A stretch of 64,000 bases of DNA from Aureimonas sp. AU12 (GTDB lineage: Bacteria; Pseudomonadota; Alphaproteobacteria; Rhizobiales; Rhizobiaceae). Location: the NCBI RefSeq assembly GCF_001463705.1, contig NZ_BBWH01000052.1:1-64000 (forward strand), in the 5' to 3' direction. Below are positions 45,291 through 54,036 of this stretch, piece by piece. Position numbers and translations under genes: made by a program. How positions within the stretch are numbered: position 1 is the stretch's first letter; each line of letters opens with the position of its first letter. The notes under the pieces were generated by a model, which was not told the DNA's origin, made no database searches, and was given only the letters and a program-made list of their open reading frames with translations.

Positions 45291-45640
45291 CGAACCAGCC
45301 GCGCCCCCCCGATCGTGGCGGCGTAGGTGCCGTCCGACTCGGCATCGGTCATCGCCTGCGTGATGAGGCCGGCGACCTCGGCCGTTGCTTCCATGTGCAG
45401 TTCCAGCAGCCGGCTGTTGTCGGCGAGACGCTCGCGCAGCGTGCCGAGCCGCTCGCGCATCGCCTCGCTCGCACCCTGCGGCTCGAAGCCGCGCGCGATG
45501 CGCGACAGCTCCATGAGGCTCTGGTTCTTGCGGTTGCTGATGTCGCCGAGCCCGGTGTTGTCGCCCGAGCGGAGAGCCATCGTCTCCCCCGCCAGAACGG
45601 CTTCGAGACGGTTGATGGCCTGAGTGAGTACCGCTTCCAA
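45287..45640 (-). CDS. FlgN-like flagellar export chaperone (predicted)
   Basis: The 117-residue helical protein begins EAVLTQAINRLEAVLAGETMALRSGD and has NRKNQSLMELSRIARG and LRERLADNSRLLELHMEA. This fits FlgN-type chaperones, which escort the hook-filament junction proteins FlgK and FlgL to the export gate. The start codon is TTG with AGGG upstream; no ATG/GTG gives a reasonable N terminus. It lies between the rod-binding protein and the FliL-like gene. The assignment rests on size, helical pattern and context. Confidence 0.6.
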   Translation of the reverse strand: MEAVLTQAINRLEAVLAGETMALRSGDNTGLGDISNRKNQSLMELSRIARGFEPQGASEAMRERLGTLRERLADNSRLLELHMEATAEVAGLITQAMTDAESDGTYAATIGGARLVR

Positions 45641-45725
45641 GTGCCTGCCCTTTGGTCGTCCGGCCGCAGCCGTGTCGTCAAGTCGTCTTGCGGGCGGCCT
45701 GCCGCCGCCCTGCCCGGTTCGCCGA

Positions 45726-46220
45726 TCAGGCGCCCGGTTTGTCCAGCTGAACCACCGGTCCCTCGGCTGCCGGGATCTCGGGCGCGGCCGTGCGCCCGTG
45801 CTTGGCCAGCATGTCGGCGATGCCGATGCCGCCCGAGGCCGCCATCTCGTCGCCGATGCGCTCGGCCAGCATGGATTTCCAGATCTTGCCGGCGGTGCCG
45901 GTGCCGAAGAAGGCGGTGTCCTCGCTCGGCATCATGTTCTCGATGAAGGAGCGCAGCACGAAGCTCTCGAACTTCTGCAGCGGCTCGAGTTCGCCGGAGC
46001 GCGAGGTCTGGTGGAAGAAGCGGGGATCGCTCGCCTGCGCGGTGGTCGGCGCCACGGCGCCGGTGCGCGCGGCCGCATCGACGGTGGCGGCGAAGCTCGG
46101 GCTCACCGATGCCTTCACGCCCGCCGTGTCGGATGCCGGCGCGGACGACGGGCCCTTCGCGGCGCGGGTCTGCTCGGCGCGCTCGCCCGGCTGGAGGTTG
46201 GTAACGGCGGCAACGGTCAT
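45726..46220 (-). CDS. Rod-binding protein (FlgJ N-terminal type)
   Basis: The 164-residue product has a disordered N terminus and the rod-binding domain: FESFVLRSFIENMMPSED, FFGTGTAGKIWKSMLAERIG and ASGGIGIADML. It corresponds to the N-terminal half of FlgJ, which caps and guides rod assembly in the periplasm; the muramidase half of enterobacterial FlgJ is absent, as usual in alphaproteobacteria. The start at MTVAAVTNLQ is chosen within an open frame that extends 14 codons upstream. It is part of the flhA-fliR operon. Confidence 0.85.
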   Translation of the reverse strand: MTVAAVTNLQPGERAEQTRAAKGPSSAPASDTAGVKASVSPSFAATVDAAARTGAVAPTTAQASDPRFFHQTSRSGELEPLQKFESFVLRSFIENMMPSEDTAFFGTGTAGKIWKSMLAERIGDEMAASGGIGIADMLAKHGRTAAPEIPAAEGPVVQLDKPGA

Positions 46221-46367
46221 CGGACGTGTCCCGTCGGGATGCGGAAATGGGGGTGGAAGCACCGGCGGATCGTTCGGGACCGGCGGCGACTTCGCTCTGC
46301 CTTCCCTTCTAACCGCCGCTACTTATTCGAAACTTGCGGCCCTTGAGCATCGGATGACCGATAGGAC

Positions 46368-46772
46368 CTATCGATCGTCCGATGCTCTGGCGGCGAGATG
46401 GTCGTCGAGGGCGAGAAGCAGGTCGCTGCGCTCGCGCGCGTTGCGCTCCGCGGCCCGCGCCTTGGCGCTGGCGCGCTCCAGCCGCTTCTCGGCGGTGGCG
46501 GCGAGCTTCAGCGCCTCGCGCACGACACCCTGATGCTCGCGCGTCTTGCCGAGCGCCTCGTCGTTGCGCCGCAGCGCCGAGACCTTGGCGTCGAGGAAGA
46601 GCCCGTGCATCAGCGACTGGTTGCCGAGCGTTTCCAGCAGTTCGCGCTCGTTCTCCTGCAGGCGCTGTTCCTCTCGGACCGCCTCGGCGAGGCGCCATTC
46701 CTCCAGCTTGCGCTTCTGCTCCTGCACCGCGAGGACGCGGGCGAGCCGGTCGGCACGGCTGCCCCCGCTCAT
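46368..46772 (-). CDS. FliJ-like coiled-coil protein (predicted)
   Basis: The 134-residue protein is almost entirely charged helix: LARVLAVQEQKRKLEEWRLAE, REEQRLQENERELLETLG and LERASAKARAAERNARERSD. The heptad-like pattern and length match FliJ/YscO, the rotor stalk of the flagellar export ATPase. It overlaps the fliR stop by 4 bases. In Hyphomicrobiales fliJ is usually unannotated because of divergence, so this is a context-supported guess. Confidence 0.6.
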   Translation of the reverse strand: MSGGSRADRLARVLAVQEQKRKLEEWRLAEAVREEQRLQENERELLETLGNQSLMHGLFLDAKVSALRRNDEALGKTREHQGVVREALKLAATAEKRLERASAKARAAERNARERSDLLLALDDHLAARASDDR

Positions 46773-47524
46773 CCGAACAGGACCCAGGCGCGAAAGCCGT
46801 CGATGAAGAGGGTGAGGAAGTCGCCGACCGAGATGCCGAGGAGGACCAGCCCGCCCGCCAGCACGAAGGGCAGCGAGATGAAGTAGACCGGGATCTGCGG
46901 CGTCATCTTGTTGGCGAGGCCGATGGCGAAGTTGACCACCACGGCATAGACGACGAACGGGCTGGCGATGCGCAGGCACAGCTTGAAGGTCTCGTCGAGA
47001 TTGTCGACGAGCGAGTTCAGCCCGGAGCGGATCGAGAAGCCCATCTCGACGGGCATCGCCTTGTAGGAGGCGATGAGCGCGTTGACGATCTCGGCATGGA
47101 GGTTGAGCGAGAAGATCATCACCGTCGCCGTCAGCGTGATCAGCGAGACGAGGGCCGGCACCGCCTCCTGGTCCTCCATCGGCACGCCGAGGGTCTGGCC
47201 CATGCCGATCGAGTTGGCGACGATCGAGCCCGAAAACTGCAGCGCGATCATGAAGACGCGGCCCAGCAGCCCGATGAGGAGGCCGTTGAAGAGCTCGCCC
47301 ACCATCATGGCGATGCGCACGTCGTCTGCGGCGTCGCGCACCAGCGGCACGATCTGCGGCATCAGCCGGGGCGAGACGGCGAGCGCCACGGCGAAGGCGA
47401 TGAAGAGGCGGACCTGCGAGGGAATGCGCACGCTCGAATAGCCGGGCAGCAGCATCAGGCAGGAGCCGATCCGGCAGAAGACGAGGAAGACCGCCAGGAT
47501 CGTGGCCTCGGTCTCCGGCGTCAC
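46769..47524 (-). CDS. fliR: Flagellar export gate protein FliR
   Basis: The 251-residue polytopic membrane protein has six predicted helices, with family motifs [37 protein letters not shown] and [27 protein letters not shown]. With FliP and FliQ it builds the export gate of the flagellar type III apparatus. The GTG start overlaps the flhA stop (GTGA), and its end overlaps the FliJ-like gene, giving tight translational coupling. Confidence 0.95.
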   Translation of the reverse strand: MTPETEATILAVFLVFCRIGSCLMLLPGYSSVRIPSQVRLFIAFAVALAVSPRLMPQIVPLVRDAADDVRIAMMVGELFNGLLIGLLGRVFMIALQFSGSIVANSIGMGQTLGVPMEDQEAVPALVSLITLTATVMIFSLNLHAEIVNALIASYKAMPVEMGFSIRSGLNSLVDNLDETFKLCLRIASPFVVYAVVVNFAIGLANKMTPQIPVYFISLPFVLAGGLVLLGISVGDFLTLFIDGFRAWVLFG

Positions 47525-49611
47525 GAGATCGAACCCAGCGCCTTGATGTCGACGCCGCGCGCAATTTCCAGATGCGAGAGCACCGGCAGGTTGACGAAGA
47601 TGCGCTCGATCATCATCCGCACGTAGGGGCGCGCATCCGGCGAGGCGACGAGCACGAAGTTCTCGCCCTGGTCGGTCTTCTCGCGGATGACCTTCGAGGC
47701 TTCCGTCGCGAACTGCTCGACGAGGCGCGGGTCGATGTCGAACTCCACCACGTCGCCCTTCGGATCGCGCTTGAGCGCCTGGTGGAAGGCGAGGTCCCAG
47801 CGGTTGCCCAGGCGCAGCACGCCGAGCTGGCCGTTATGCAGGAGATCGCCGCAGATCTGCTGCGCCATGCGGGTGCGCACGTGCTCGACGATGCGCTCGG
47901 AGCGGCGCACGTGCGGTGCGATCTCGGCGATGGCCTCGAGGATGAGCGTCAGGTTGCGGATCGAGACGCGCTCGGCCAGCAGCAGCTTCAGCACCGCCTG
48001 CAGCCCCGAATGCGACATGTGGGCCGGCACGATCTCGTCGATGAGGCGCTTGTACTCGGGCTCGAGCCGGTCGAGCAGCGCGCGCATGTCCTTGTAGGAG
48101 AGGAGATGGGCCAGATTGTTGCGCAGGACTTCCGAAAGATGCGTCAGGACGATCGACAGCGTGTCCACCGGCTCGAACCCGGCCCGGCGGGCGGCGGCGG
48201 CGAAGGTGTCGGAGATCCAGGCGGCGCGAAGGCCGAAGGCGGGCTCCTTCGTCAGGTCGTGCGGAATGTCGGGCGTCGGCGCCTCGCCGAGCACGATGAG
48301 GAGGTCGCCGAGCCGCAGCGGCTGGCTCGCCACCGTCGTGCCGTGGACCTTGATCGCATAGGACTTGGAATCGATGGAGAGATCGTCCGACAGCTTGATC
48401 TCGGGGATGACGAAGCCGTAGCGCGAGGCGAAGCGGCGGCGCATCTTCTGGACGCGGCTGGCCAGCTCGTCGCGCGAGAAGGACAGGTGCGCCGCGACCT
48501 GCTTGCCGAGCACCAGCTCGACCTCGATGATGCGAAGCGACTCCTTCACCGACTGGCGCTCGGCCTCGACGGTCCGCTCGTCCTGCTCGCGCTTGGCGGT
48601 GTGTTCGCGCTGGCGCTCGTCGGCGCGCCGGCGCGGGATGATCGTGCCGAGCGCGGCCAGACCAGCGGCGACGATCGCGAAGGGCATGAAGGGCAGGCCC
48701 GGCAGCAGCGCCAGGATACCGAGAAGCGCGGCGGCGACCATCAGCGCGCGGGGATAGTGCCCGAGCTGCGTCATGATCGCCTGCTCGGCGGCGCCGCGCG
48801 TGCCGCCCTTCGAGACGAGAAGGCCGGCAGCGAGCGACACCACGAGCGCGGGGATCTGCGTGACGAGACCGTCGCCGACCGAGAGCTTGACGAAGACGTC
48901 GGCGGCGTGGGCCGCGTCCATCTCGTGGCGGGTGACGCCGATGATGATGCCGCCGAAGATGTTGACGGCGGTGATGATGAGGCCGGCGATGGCGTCGCCG
49001 CGCACGAACTTCGAGGCACCGTCCATCGATCCGAAGAAGGAGGATTCCTCTTCCAGTTCGCGGCGGCGCGACTGCGCCTGCTTCTCGTCGATGAGGCCGG
49101 CCGAGAGATCGGCGTCGATCGCCATCTGCTTGCCGGGGATGGCGTCGAGGGTGAAGCGTGCGCCGACTTCGGCGATACGCGTGGCGCCCTTGGTGATGAC
49201 GAGGAAGTTGACGGTGATCAGGATGATGAAGACGACGATGCCGATGACGAAGTCGCCGCCCATCACGAACTGCGAGAAGCCGCCGATGACGTAGCCGGCG
49301 GCGTTGTGGCCCTGGTCGCCGTTGGAGAGGATGACGCGGGTCGTCGCGATGTTCAGCGACAGGCGCAGCATCGTGGCGAGCAGCAGCACGGTCGGAAAGG
49401 CCGAGAAGTCGAGCGGGCGCTCGATCCACAGCGCCACCATCAGGATGAGGATCGACAGCGCGATCGAGATCACCAGCCCGGCATCGATGAGGAAGGCCGG
49501 GATCGGCACGAACAGCACCGCGAGCATCGCCACGATGCCGACGGCGAAGCCGATGTCGCGCATCGAGGATTTCGGCAGCGGGGGCGCGAGTTTCAGCGTG
49601 TCGACCGACAT
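47521..49611 (-). CDS. flhA: Flagellar export protein FlhA
   Basis: The 696-residue protein forms the nonameric ring of the flagellar export gate. The N-terminal half has eight membrane helices with the conserved cytoplasmic FHIPEP-type region ([25 protein letters not shown]), and the C-terminal half is the soluble substrate/chaperone docking domain ([33 protein letters not shown]). The ATG of [10 protein letters not shown] has AGGAG 8 bases upstream; an in-frame start 15 codons earlier lacks one. It starts its own transcription unit, because the fliQ terminator lies just upstream. Confidence 0.96.
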   Translation of the reverse strand: MSVDTLKLAPPLPKSSMRDIGFAVGIVAMLAVLFVPIPAFLIDAGLVISIALSILILMVALWIERPLDFSAFPTVLLLATMLRLSLNIATTRVILSNGDQGHNAAGYVIGGFSQFVMGGDFVIGIVVFIILITVNFLVITKGATRIAEVGARFTLDAIPGKQMAIDADLSAGLIDEKQAQSRRRELEEESSFFGSMDGASKFVRGDAIAGLIITAVNIFGGIIIGVTRHEMDAAHAADVFVKLSVGDGLVTQIPALVVSLAAGLLVSKGGTRGAAEQAIMTQLGHYPRALMVAAALLGILALLPGLPFMPFAIVAAGLAALGTIIPRRRADERQREHTAKREQDERTVEAERQSVKESLRIIEVELVLGKQVAAHLSFSRDELASRVQKMRRRFASRYGFVIPEIKLSDDLSIDSKSYAIKVHGTTVASQPLRLGDLLIVLGEAPTPDIPHDLTKEPAFGLRAAWISDTFAAAARRAGFEPVDTLSIVLTHLSEVLRNNLAHLLSYKDMRALLDRLEPEYKRLIDEIVPAHMSHSGLQAVLKLLLAERVSIRNLTLILEAIAEIAPHVRRSERIVEHVRTRMAQQICGDLLHNGQLGVLRLGNRWDLAFHQALKRDPKGDVVEFDIDPRLVEQFATEASKVIREKTDQGENFVLVASPDARPYVRMMIERIFVNLPVLSHLEIARGVDIKALGSIS

Positions 49612-49746
49612 GCGGCAAGCTCCTGGGAACAAGAGGACCGGGCGGGCAAACCTCACCCGATCGTTAATGCTTTATTCTCCATCGGACTGGTGCCGGGCTG
49701 GCGGGCGTTGCCCCCCTCGCCGCCCCCTTGCGCCGCAAAACGAAAA

Positions 49747-49778
49747 AGGCGCCCCACCGGTCGGACCGGGGGGCGCCT
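49747..49778 (-). terminator. Terminator after fliQ
   Basis: AGGCGCCCC pairs with GGGGCGCCT, and on the minus strand the stem is followed by TTTTT. It ends the flgE-to-fliQ operon and separates it from flhA, whose promoter must lie between here and 49611. Confidence 0.85.
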
Positions 49779-49806
49779 GACGACGGCTCGATGCCTTCGA
49801 ATACGA

Positions 49807-50073
49807 TCAGTAGCCGTGTTCGATGCGCGAGAAGCTTTCCTGCGTGAAAGCGTAGACCTGCGCCCCGGTGAAGGACGCCGTGAAGGCGATGATGACGAAG
49901 ATCGCCAGGATCTTCGGCACGAAGGTGAGCGTCACCTCCTGGATCTGCGTCAGCGCCTGGAACAGCGCAATGACGATACCCACCAGCATGGCGCCGCCGA
50001 CCGCGGGGCCGCAGGCGATGACCACGGTCCAGATCGCGGACTGGACGATGTCGATGGCGTCAGCCTCGTTCAT
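49807..50073 (-). CDS. fliQ: Flagellar export gate protein FliQ
   Basis: The 88-residue protein has two membrane helices (WTVVIACGPAVGGAMLVGIVIAL; KILAIFVIIAFTASFTG) joined by the conserved ALTQIQEVTLTFVPK loop. It is a helical-hairpin subunit of the FliPQR gate. The start follows GAAGG. It is the last gene of the flgE operon and is followed by a strong terminator. Confidence 0.94.
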   Translation of the reverse strand: MNEADAIDIVQSAIWTVVIACGPAVGGAMLVGIVIALFQALTQIQEVTLTFVPKILAIFVIIAFTASFTGAQVYAFTQESFSRIEHGY

Positions 50074-50075
50074 GG

Positions 50076-50480
50076 CTATTCGACCTTCACGCCGGTATCG
50101 AGTGTCACGGTCTTGCCGGTGGCGAGCGTGGCGATGGTGCCGTCGGAGGTGACCTGGATCGACTTGACGACGCCGGTGACCGACTTGTCGCCGGAGGTGA
50201 CGGTGCGCCCGATCAGGGAGTTGGCCTGCGTCAGCGCCGTCAGCGTAGTCATCGCCTCGAGCTTCTGGTTCAGCTTGATCGACTGCTCGACGTTCGAGAA
50301 CGAGGCGAGCTGGCTCATCTGCTGGGTGGGATCGGTGGGGTTCAGCGGATCCTGGTTCTTCATCTGCGCGACGAGGAGCTGCAGGAAGGCGTTGTAGTCG
50401 AGACCGGTCTTGATCTCGCTCGACGTGGCGGTGGCGGCGCTCGCGGCGCTGGCGCCCGAGACGGCGGAAATGTTGGACAT
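50076..50480 (-). CDS. flgD: Hook assembly scaffold FlgD (short form)
   Basis: The 134-residue protein carries the FlgD N-terminal signature YNAFLQLLVAQMKNQDPLNP followed by QQMSQLASFSNVEQS. It caps the growing hook during FlgE polymerisation and is exported without cleavage. The C-terminal Ig/tudor domains of enterobacterial FlgD are missing; the short form is, as I recall, usual in Hyphomicrobiales. The ATG at MSNISAVSG lies 4 bases after the flbT stop. Confidence 0.93.
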   Translation of the reverse strand: MSNISAVSGASAASAATATSSEIKTGLDYNAFLQLLVAQMKNQDPLNPTDPTQQMSQLASFSNVEQSIKLNQKLEAMTTLTALTQANSLIGRTVTSGDKSVTGVVKSIQVTSDGTIATLATGKTVTLDTGVKVE

Positions 50481-50484
50481 GGGC

Positions 50485-50937
50485 TCAGCGGGCTCCAACG
50501 GCGATCGGCACGCGTGCGGGCGCTTCGACCGGGGGAAGACCGGCGCTCTCGCCGGCCAGGATGTCGTCTTCGAGGGGAATGATCGTCCGCAGGCGCTTCA
50601 GCGCCTCGAAATTGCGCTCGCGGCCCACGAGGTCGGCGACGTCCTGCAGCCCGGAGCGGATCTCGACGCCGGCGAAGGCGGCGAGCAGCGCGGGGTAGGT
50701 GCGCTCGAACACGGCGCGCGCCTCGGCGGCGCCCGCCGGGTCGATCAGCATCAGCTGGACGACGAAGTAGAGCTGGCGCAGCGGCGTGTTGGCGTCGGCG
50801 GCCTGCATCACGTGGCTTTCCAGAAGGAACGTCACGTCGTTCATGAATTCCAGATGCGTCTTGCGGTCGACGCGCATGACGGCGCCGTTGACGAAGATGC
50901 GTTCTCCCGCGCGCAGCGTGATGCGAAGGGTGGACAT
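50485..50937 (-). CDS. flbT: Flagellin mRNA regulator FlbT
   Basis: The 150-residue cytoplasmic protein matches FlbT throughout: LRITLRAGERIFVNGAVMRVDRK-type start (TLRAGERIFVNGAV), THLEFMNDVTFLLESHVM and LRQLYFVVQLMLIDP. In Caulobacter FlbT binds flagellin mRNA leaders and promotes decay, coupling filament synthesis to hook completion; in Brucella it acts positively. It follows flaF, with ribosome site GGAGG partly inside the flaF end. Confidence 0.94.
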   Translation of the reverse strand: MSTLRITLRAGERIFVNGAVMRVDRKTHLEFMNDVTFLLESHVMQAADANTPLRQLYFVVQLMLIDPAGAAEARAVFERTYPALLAAFAGVEIRSGLQDVADLVGRERNFEALKRLRTIIPLEDDILAGESAGLPPVEAPARVPIAVGAR

Positions 50938-50941
50938 GGGA

Positions 50942-51292
50942 TCAGGCCTCCAGACCGTCGCGGATCATCGTCGTGACCTCGATCATCGCCGCAAAGCTCT
51001 GGACGCGGCCGAGCCGGATGGCCTCGGCCTCGCGCATGACCCAGAGGCCGATCGAGATGAGGCCGGCGCGCAGCTCTTCGGGAAGCACGTTCTCGGGGCT
51101 GGCGAGGTCTTCCACCAGAACCGACCAGAGGTTGCGCGTCACGTGGATCGCGTCGATCGCCTCGCGCGAGCGGGGACCGGCGGCCTCGGCGCGCTTCAGC
51201 GACTCGATCATGTGGCCGAAGGCCTCGTGTTCGCGATCGCGCGCGGTCGCCGAGCTTTCCTGGGCAACCTCGGCGTAGGAGAACTGATACAT
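50942..51292 (-). CDS. flaF: Flagellin regulator FlaF
   Basis: The 116-residue protein begins MYQFSYAEVAQESSATAR and includes LWSVLVEDLASPENVLPEELRAGLISIGLWV, split here as family landmarks EDLASPENVLP and LISIGLWVMRE. FlaF works opposite FlbT to allow flagellin translation and secretion. I chose the second Met (MYQF) because GAGG is 7 bases upstream, whereas the first ATG is only 2 bases from it. Confidence 0.93.
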   Translation of the reverse strand: MYQFSYAEVAQESSATARDREHEAFGHMIESLKRAEAAGPRSREAIDAIHVTRNLWSVLVEDLASPENVLPEELRAGLISIGLWVMREAEAIRLGRVQSFAAMIEVTTMIRDGLEA

Positions 51293-51311
51293 TCCCATTC
51301 CTCAAAGCGGC

Positions 51312-51327
51312 GGGGCAATCATGCCCC
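51312..51327 (-). other. Short stem-loop between flgL and flaF
   Basis: GGGGCA, loop ATCA, TGCCCC is a perfect 6-bp hairpin in the 85-base gap between flgL and flaF. The minus-strand exit is not T-rich. It could be a partial terminator or an RNase barrier setting flaF/flbT levels below flgL. Confidence 0.35.
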
Positions 51328-51377
51328 CTTGTTCAGGGTTGAAGGTGATCGCCGCGGGCCAGCGCCCGCCGCCGGGG

Positions 51378-52457
51378 TCAGATGTAGTCGAGGATGGAAA
51401 GGCCCTGGAGCTTGCCGGTGACCGCGAAGGAGGCCTCGAGCTGGGTCTTGAGCGTGGTGATGCGCAGCGACGCCTCGGTCTGGTCGACGCCTTCGAGGTT
51501 CTCGTAGGACGCCTTGACGATGTCCTGCTGCTTGGTCAGCGCCGTGTTGGCGGCCTCGACCCGCGTCTCGCGCGCGCCGACCTCGGCCGACAGGTTGACG
51601 ATGCCGGTCATGCCGCTTGCCAGCTTCTCGGCGGCGGCCTTGGCCACCACGGCGCGGGCCTCGGTGCCCATATCCGAGATCCCGAGCGCGGTGATCATCG
51701 CATAGGCCGCAGCCGTCTTGCGGATCGCCGGATCGTTGACGCTGACGGAGGTGCCGATCGTCTCGGTCTTCGAGATGCGGACCTGCGCGATGTCGCCGTC
51801 GACCTTGGAGAAGGCCGGGTTCCAGCTGGTGTCGCCGGGCGTCGTCCCCACCGCGTCGTTGAAGAGATCGTCGTAGCGATAGGTGTTGCCGCCGGCGGTG
51901 TAGCCGGTGGACGAGAAGTACTGGCTGAGCGCGTCCTTCGAGACCGTCGCCCGCGTCACCGGCGTGCCGCCCGTGCCGGCGACCGCGAGGAACGCGTCGA
52001 AGGCGGTGCTGACCGCCGCAGACCCGTCGGTCATCGGCTGAACGTCGCTCTGCGTGCCCGAGAACAGATACTGGCCGGAGTCCGAGGTGTTGAGGAGGCC
52101 GACGAACTGCTGCATGGCGTTCGTCGCCTCGGTCACCAGCGCGGCGGTGCCCGCCGGGGTGGCGACACCGGTGATGAAGGTCGACTGGAGCTTTTCGCCC
52201 GTGGCGCGCACGGCATCGAGCGTGTCCTGCGTCGACTCCAGTCGGAAGCTCACGAGCTTGTTGGATTCCAGCGTGCGCTCGATGCTCGAGTCCTGCGCCC
52301 GGTAGGTGATCGTGTTGCTCGTCAGGCGCCCGAGGGTCAGGCCGACATCGGCGTGCCGACCGCTCGTGAACTCCTTGTTGGCGTCGAGGATCTGCGACTG
52401 GATCTTCTGGATCGAGGCGCGCGAGAAATTGCTGAGGGTGAGGCTGGAGATGCTCAT
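51378..52457 (-). CDS. flgL: Hook-filament junction protein FlgL
   Basis: The 359-residue exported axial protein has the flagellin-like N-terminal helix (SISSLTLSNFSRASIQKIQSQ) and C-terminal helix (EASLRITTLKTQLEASFAVT), with a Ser/Thr-rich middle containing QYLFSGTQSDVQPM. It forms the second junction layer between FlgK and filament. It is separated from flgK by 17 bases and from flaF by 85 bases that hold a stem-loop. Confidence 0.93.
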   Translation of the reverse strand: MSISSLTLSNFSRASIQKIQSQILDANKEFTSGRHADVGLTLGRLTSNTITYRAQDSSIERTLESNKLVSFRLESTQDTLDAVRATGEKLQSTFITGVATPAGTAALVTEATNAMQQFVGLLNTSDSGQYLFSGTQSDVQPMTDGSAAVSTAFDAFLAVAGTGGTPVTRATVSKDALSQYFSSTGYTAGGNTYRYDDLFNDAVGTTPGDTSWNPAFSKVDGDIAQVRISKTETIGTSVSVNDPAIRKTAAAYAMITALGISDMGTEARAVVAKAAAEKLASGMTGIVNLSAEVGARETRVEAANTALTKQQDIVKASYENLEGVDQTEASLRITTLKTQLEASFAVTGKLQGLSILDYI

Positions 52458-52474
52458 GTCGGATCGATCCTCGG

Positions 52475-53920
52475 TCAGATGGACTGGAGTAGGGCCGCCA
52501 TCATCTGGTCGACGGTGGAAATGATCTTGGACGAGGCCTGAAAGGACCGCTGCAGGTCGAGGAGATGCGTCAGCTCGGTGTTGAGATCGATGCCGGTCTC
52601 GTTCGAGAGGGTCGTCTGCGTCTTCTCGAGAAGGGTCCGCTGGTAGTCGGTGTCGGCGGTCTTCTCGGCGCGTTGCGCCTGCAGCCAGCCCATCGAGGAG
52701 GCCGCGAAGACGGCGATCGAGCCCTTCGGGTCGGCGCCGGCGGCGGTGAAGGTGCGCTCGGCGTTGAGCGCCGTCTGAAGCTTCAGGATACGGCCCGAGA
52801 AGCCGGCGGCGCCCGAGCCCGCCATCGCGTCGGCCGTCGGATCGACGCCGTCGCGGATCTTTGAGGGATCGGCGATGACCGCGGCCGCGACGCTGATACG
52901 ACCGGCAAGACCGGGCTTGGCGAGATCCGCGGCGGTGACGAGGTTGCCGGTGAAGCTTGCGTCGGTAAAGACGCCGGCGGTCTGCGTTCCCGCCACCGTG
53001 TGCGTCTCGGCGAAGGCCGCAATCAGCCCGCCCGCCACCGCGTCGAGCTGGGCCTGGAAGGTGACCGTCGCCTTGTCGCGCAGTTCCACGAGGCCGGCGA
53101 CCTTGCCGGTGGAGATGCCCATATAGGCGTTGTCGCCGGTCACCACCGTGCCGTCGATGCGCAGGACGTTACCGGTCTGGCCGGGTGCCAGCGGATAGGT
53201 CTTGGCGAACTCGACCGGACGCGCCGTGCGGTCGAACATGGTGACGCCGGAGTCGGTGTAGATCACCACGTCGTTGTCGCCGCGCGACTGGACGTTGACG
53301 CCGACATAGGTGGCGAGCTTGGCGATCTCGATGTCGCGCTTGTCGACCTCGTCGGTGACGTCGGTGCCGCCGATCGTGCCGGACACGATCCGGCGGTTCA
53401 GCGTCTCGATGTTGCCGAGGATCTTGTTCATGTCGTCGGCGGCGAGGCTCAACTCGTCGTCGGCGTCGCGGCGGATCTGGTCGACCGTGGTGCTGGCCTG
53501 GTTGAGGCCGGTGGCGAGATTCTGTGCGGCCGAGACGGCGGCGCTGGCGAAGCCCTGGTTGCCCGGCGTCGTGGCGTAGGTCTGGAGCGCGTCGGAGAGC
53601 TTGGCGACGAGCGCGGCCGGCGAGCCGGCGGCGTCGGTGTCGCCGATCACTTCGCTGATCCGGTCGAGCCCTCCGGCCACCACGGACGAGGCCTGCACCG
53701 CGGAGGTGGTGTCCAGCATGTTGCGGAACAGGGCGCTGTTCTGCGACTGCGAGACGGAGCGCACCTCGACGCGGCCGTCCATCCCGGTGACGACGTTGGC
53801 GTATTTGCGCGTCGCGCCGGCCGCGTTCACGTTGGCGACGTTGCGCGAGACGATCGCGGTCTGCGTCTGCGTGGCGGCGAGCGAGGAGGTCGCGGTGTTG
53901 AGGGCAGACGAAAGCGTCAT
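52475..53920 (-). CDS. flgK: Hook-associated protein FlgK
   Basis: The 481-residue axial protein starts LSSALNTATSSLAATQTQTAIVS with the SRNVANVNAAG motif of rod/hook proteins. A middle with IETLNRRIVSGTI and DKRDIEIAKLATYV follows, and it ends with LTHLLDLQRSFQASSKIIST. It forms the first junction layer on the hook tip. Exported by the flagellar type III system; FlgN-like protein (45287) is its likely chaperone. It lies in the flgE operon. Confidence 0.94.
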   Translation of the reverse strand: MTLSSALNTATSSLAATQTQTAIVSRNVANVNAAGATRKYANVVTGMDGRVEVRSVSQSQNSALFRNMLDTTSAVQASSVVAGGLDRISEVIGDTDAAGSPAALVAKLSDALQTYATTPGNQGFASAAVSAAQNLATGLNQASTTVDQIRRDADDELSLAADDMNKILGNIETLNRRIVSGTIGGTDVTDEVDKRDIEIAKLATYVGVNVQSRGDNDVVIYTDSGVTMFDRTARPVEFAKTYPLAPGQTGNVLRIDGTVVTGDNAYMGISTGKVAGLVELRDKATVTFQAQLDAVAGGLIAAFAETHTVAGTQTAGVFTDASFTGNLVTAADLAKPGLAGRISVAAAVIADPSKIRDGVDPTADAMAGSGAAGFSGRILKLQTALNAERTFTAAGADPKGSIAVFAASSMGWLQAQRAEKTADTDYQRTLLEKTQTTLSNETGIDLNTELTHLLDLQRSFQASSKIISTVDQMMAALLQSI

Positions 53921-54036
53921 GGGGGGCGTCCGCGGGCAAGGAGGGGTCGTGACGGCCGGCCGTCGCTGGGGCGTGCGGCGCGGCGAAAGCGGCTACGAAG
54001 AAGAAGCGGCCGCCCGCGAACGGGCTGCCGGGCGCG

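Noticed and set aside
47572-50397. 941-codon plus-strand ORF
   Set aside because: Antisense shadow of flhA and fliQ. The product is Arg/Asp/Gly/Val-rich as expected from the opposite strand of GC-rich genes.
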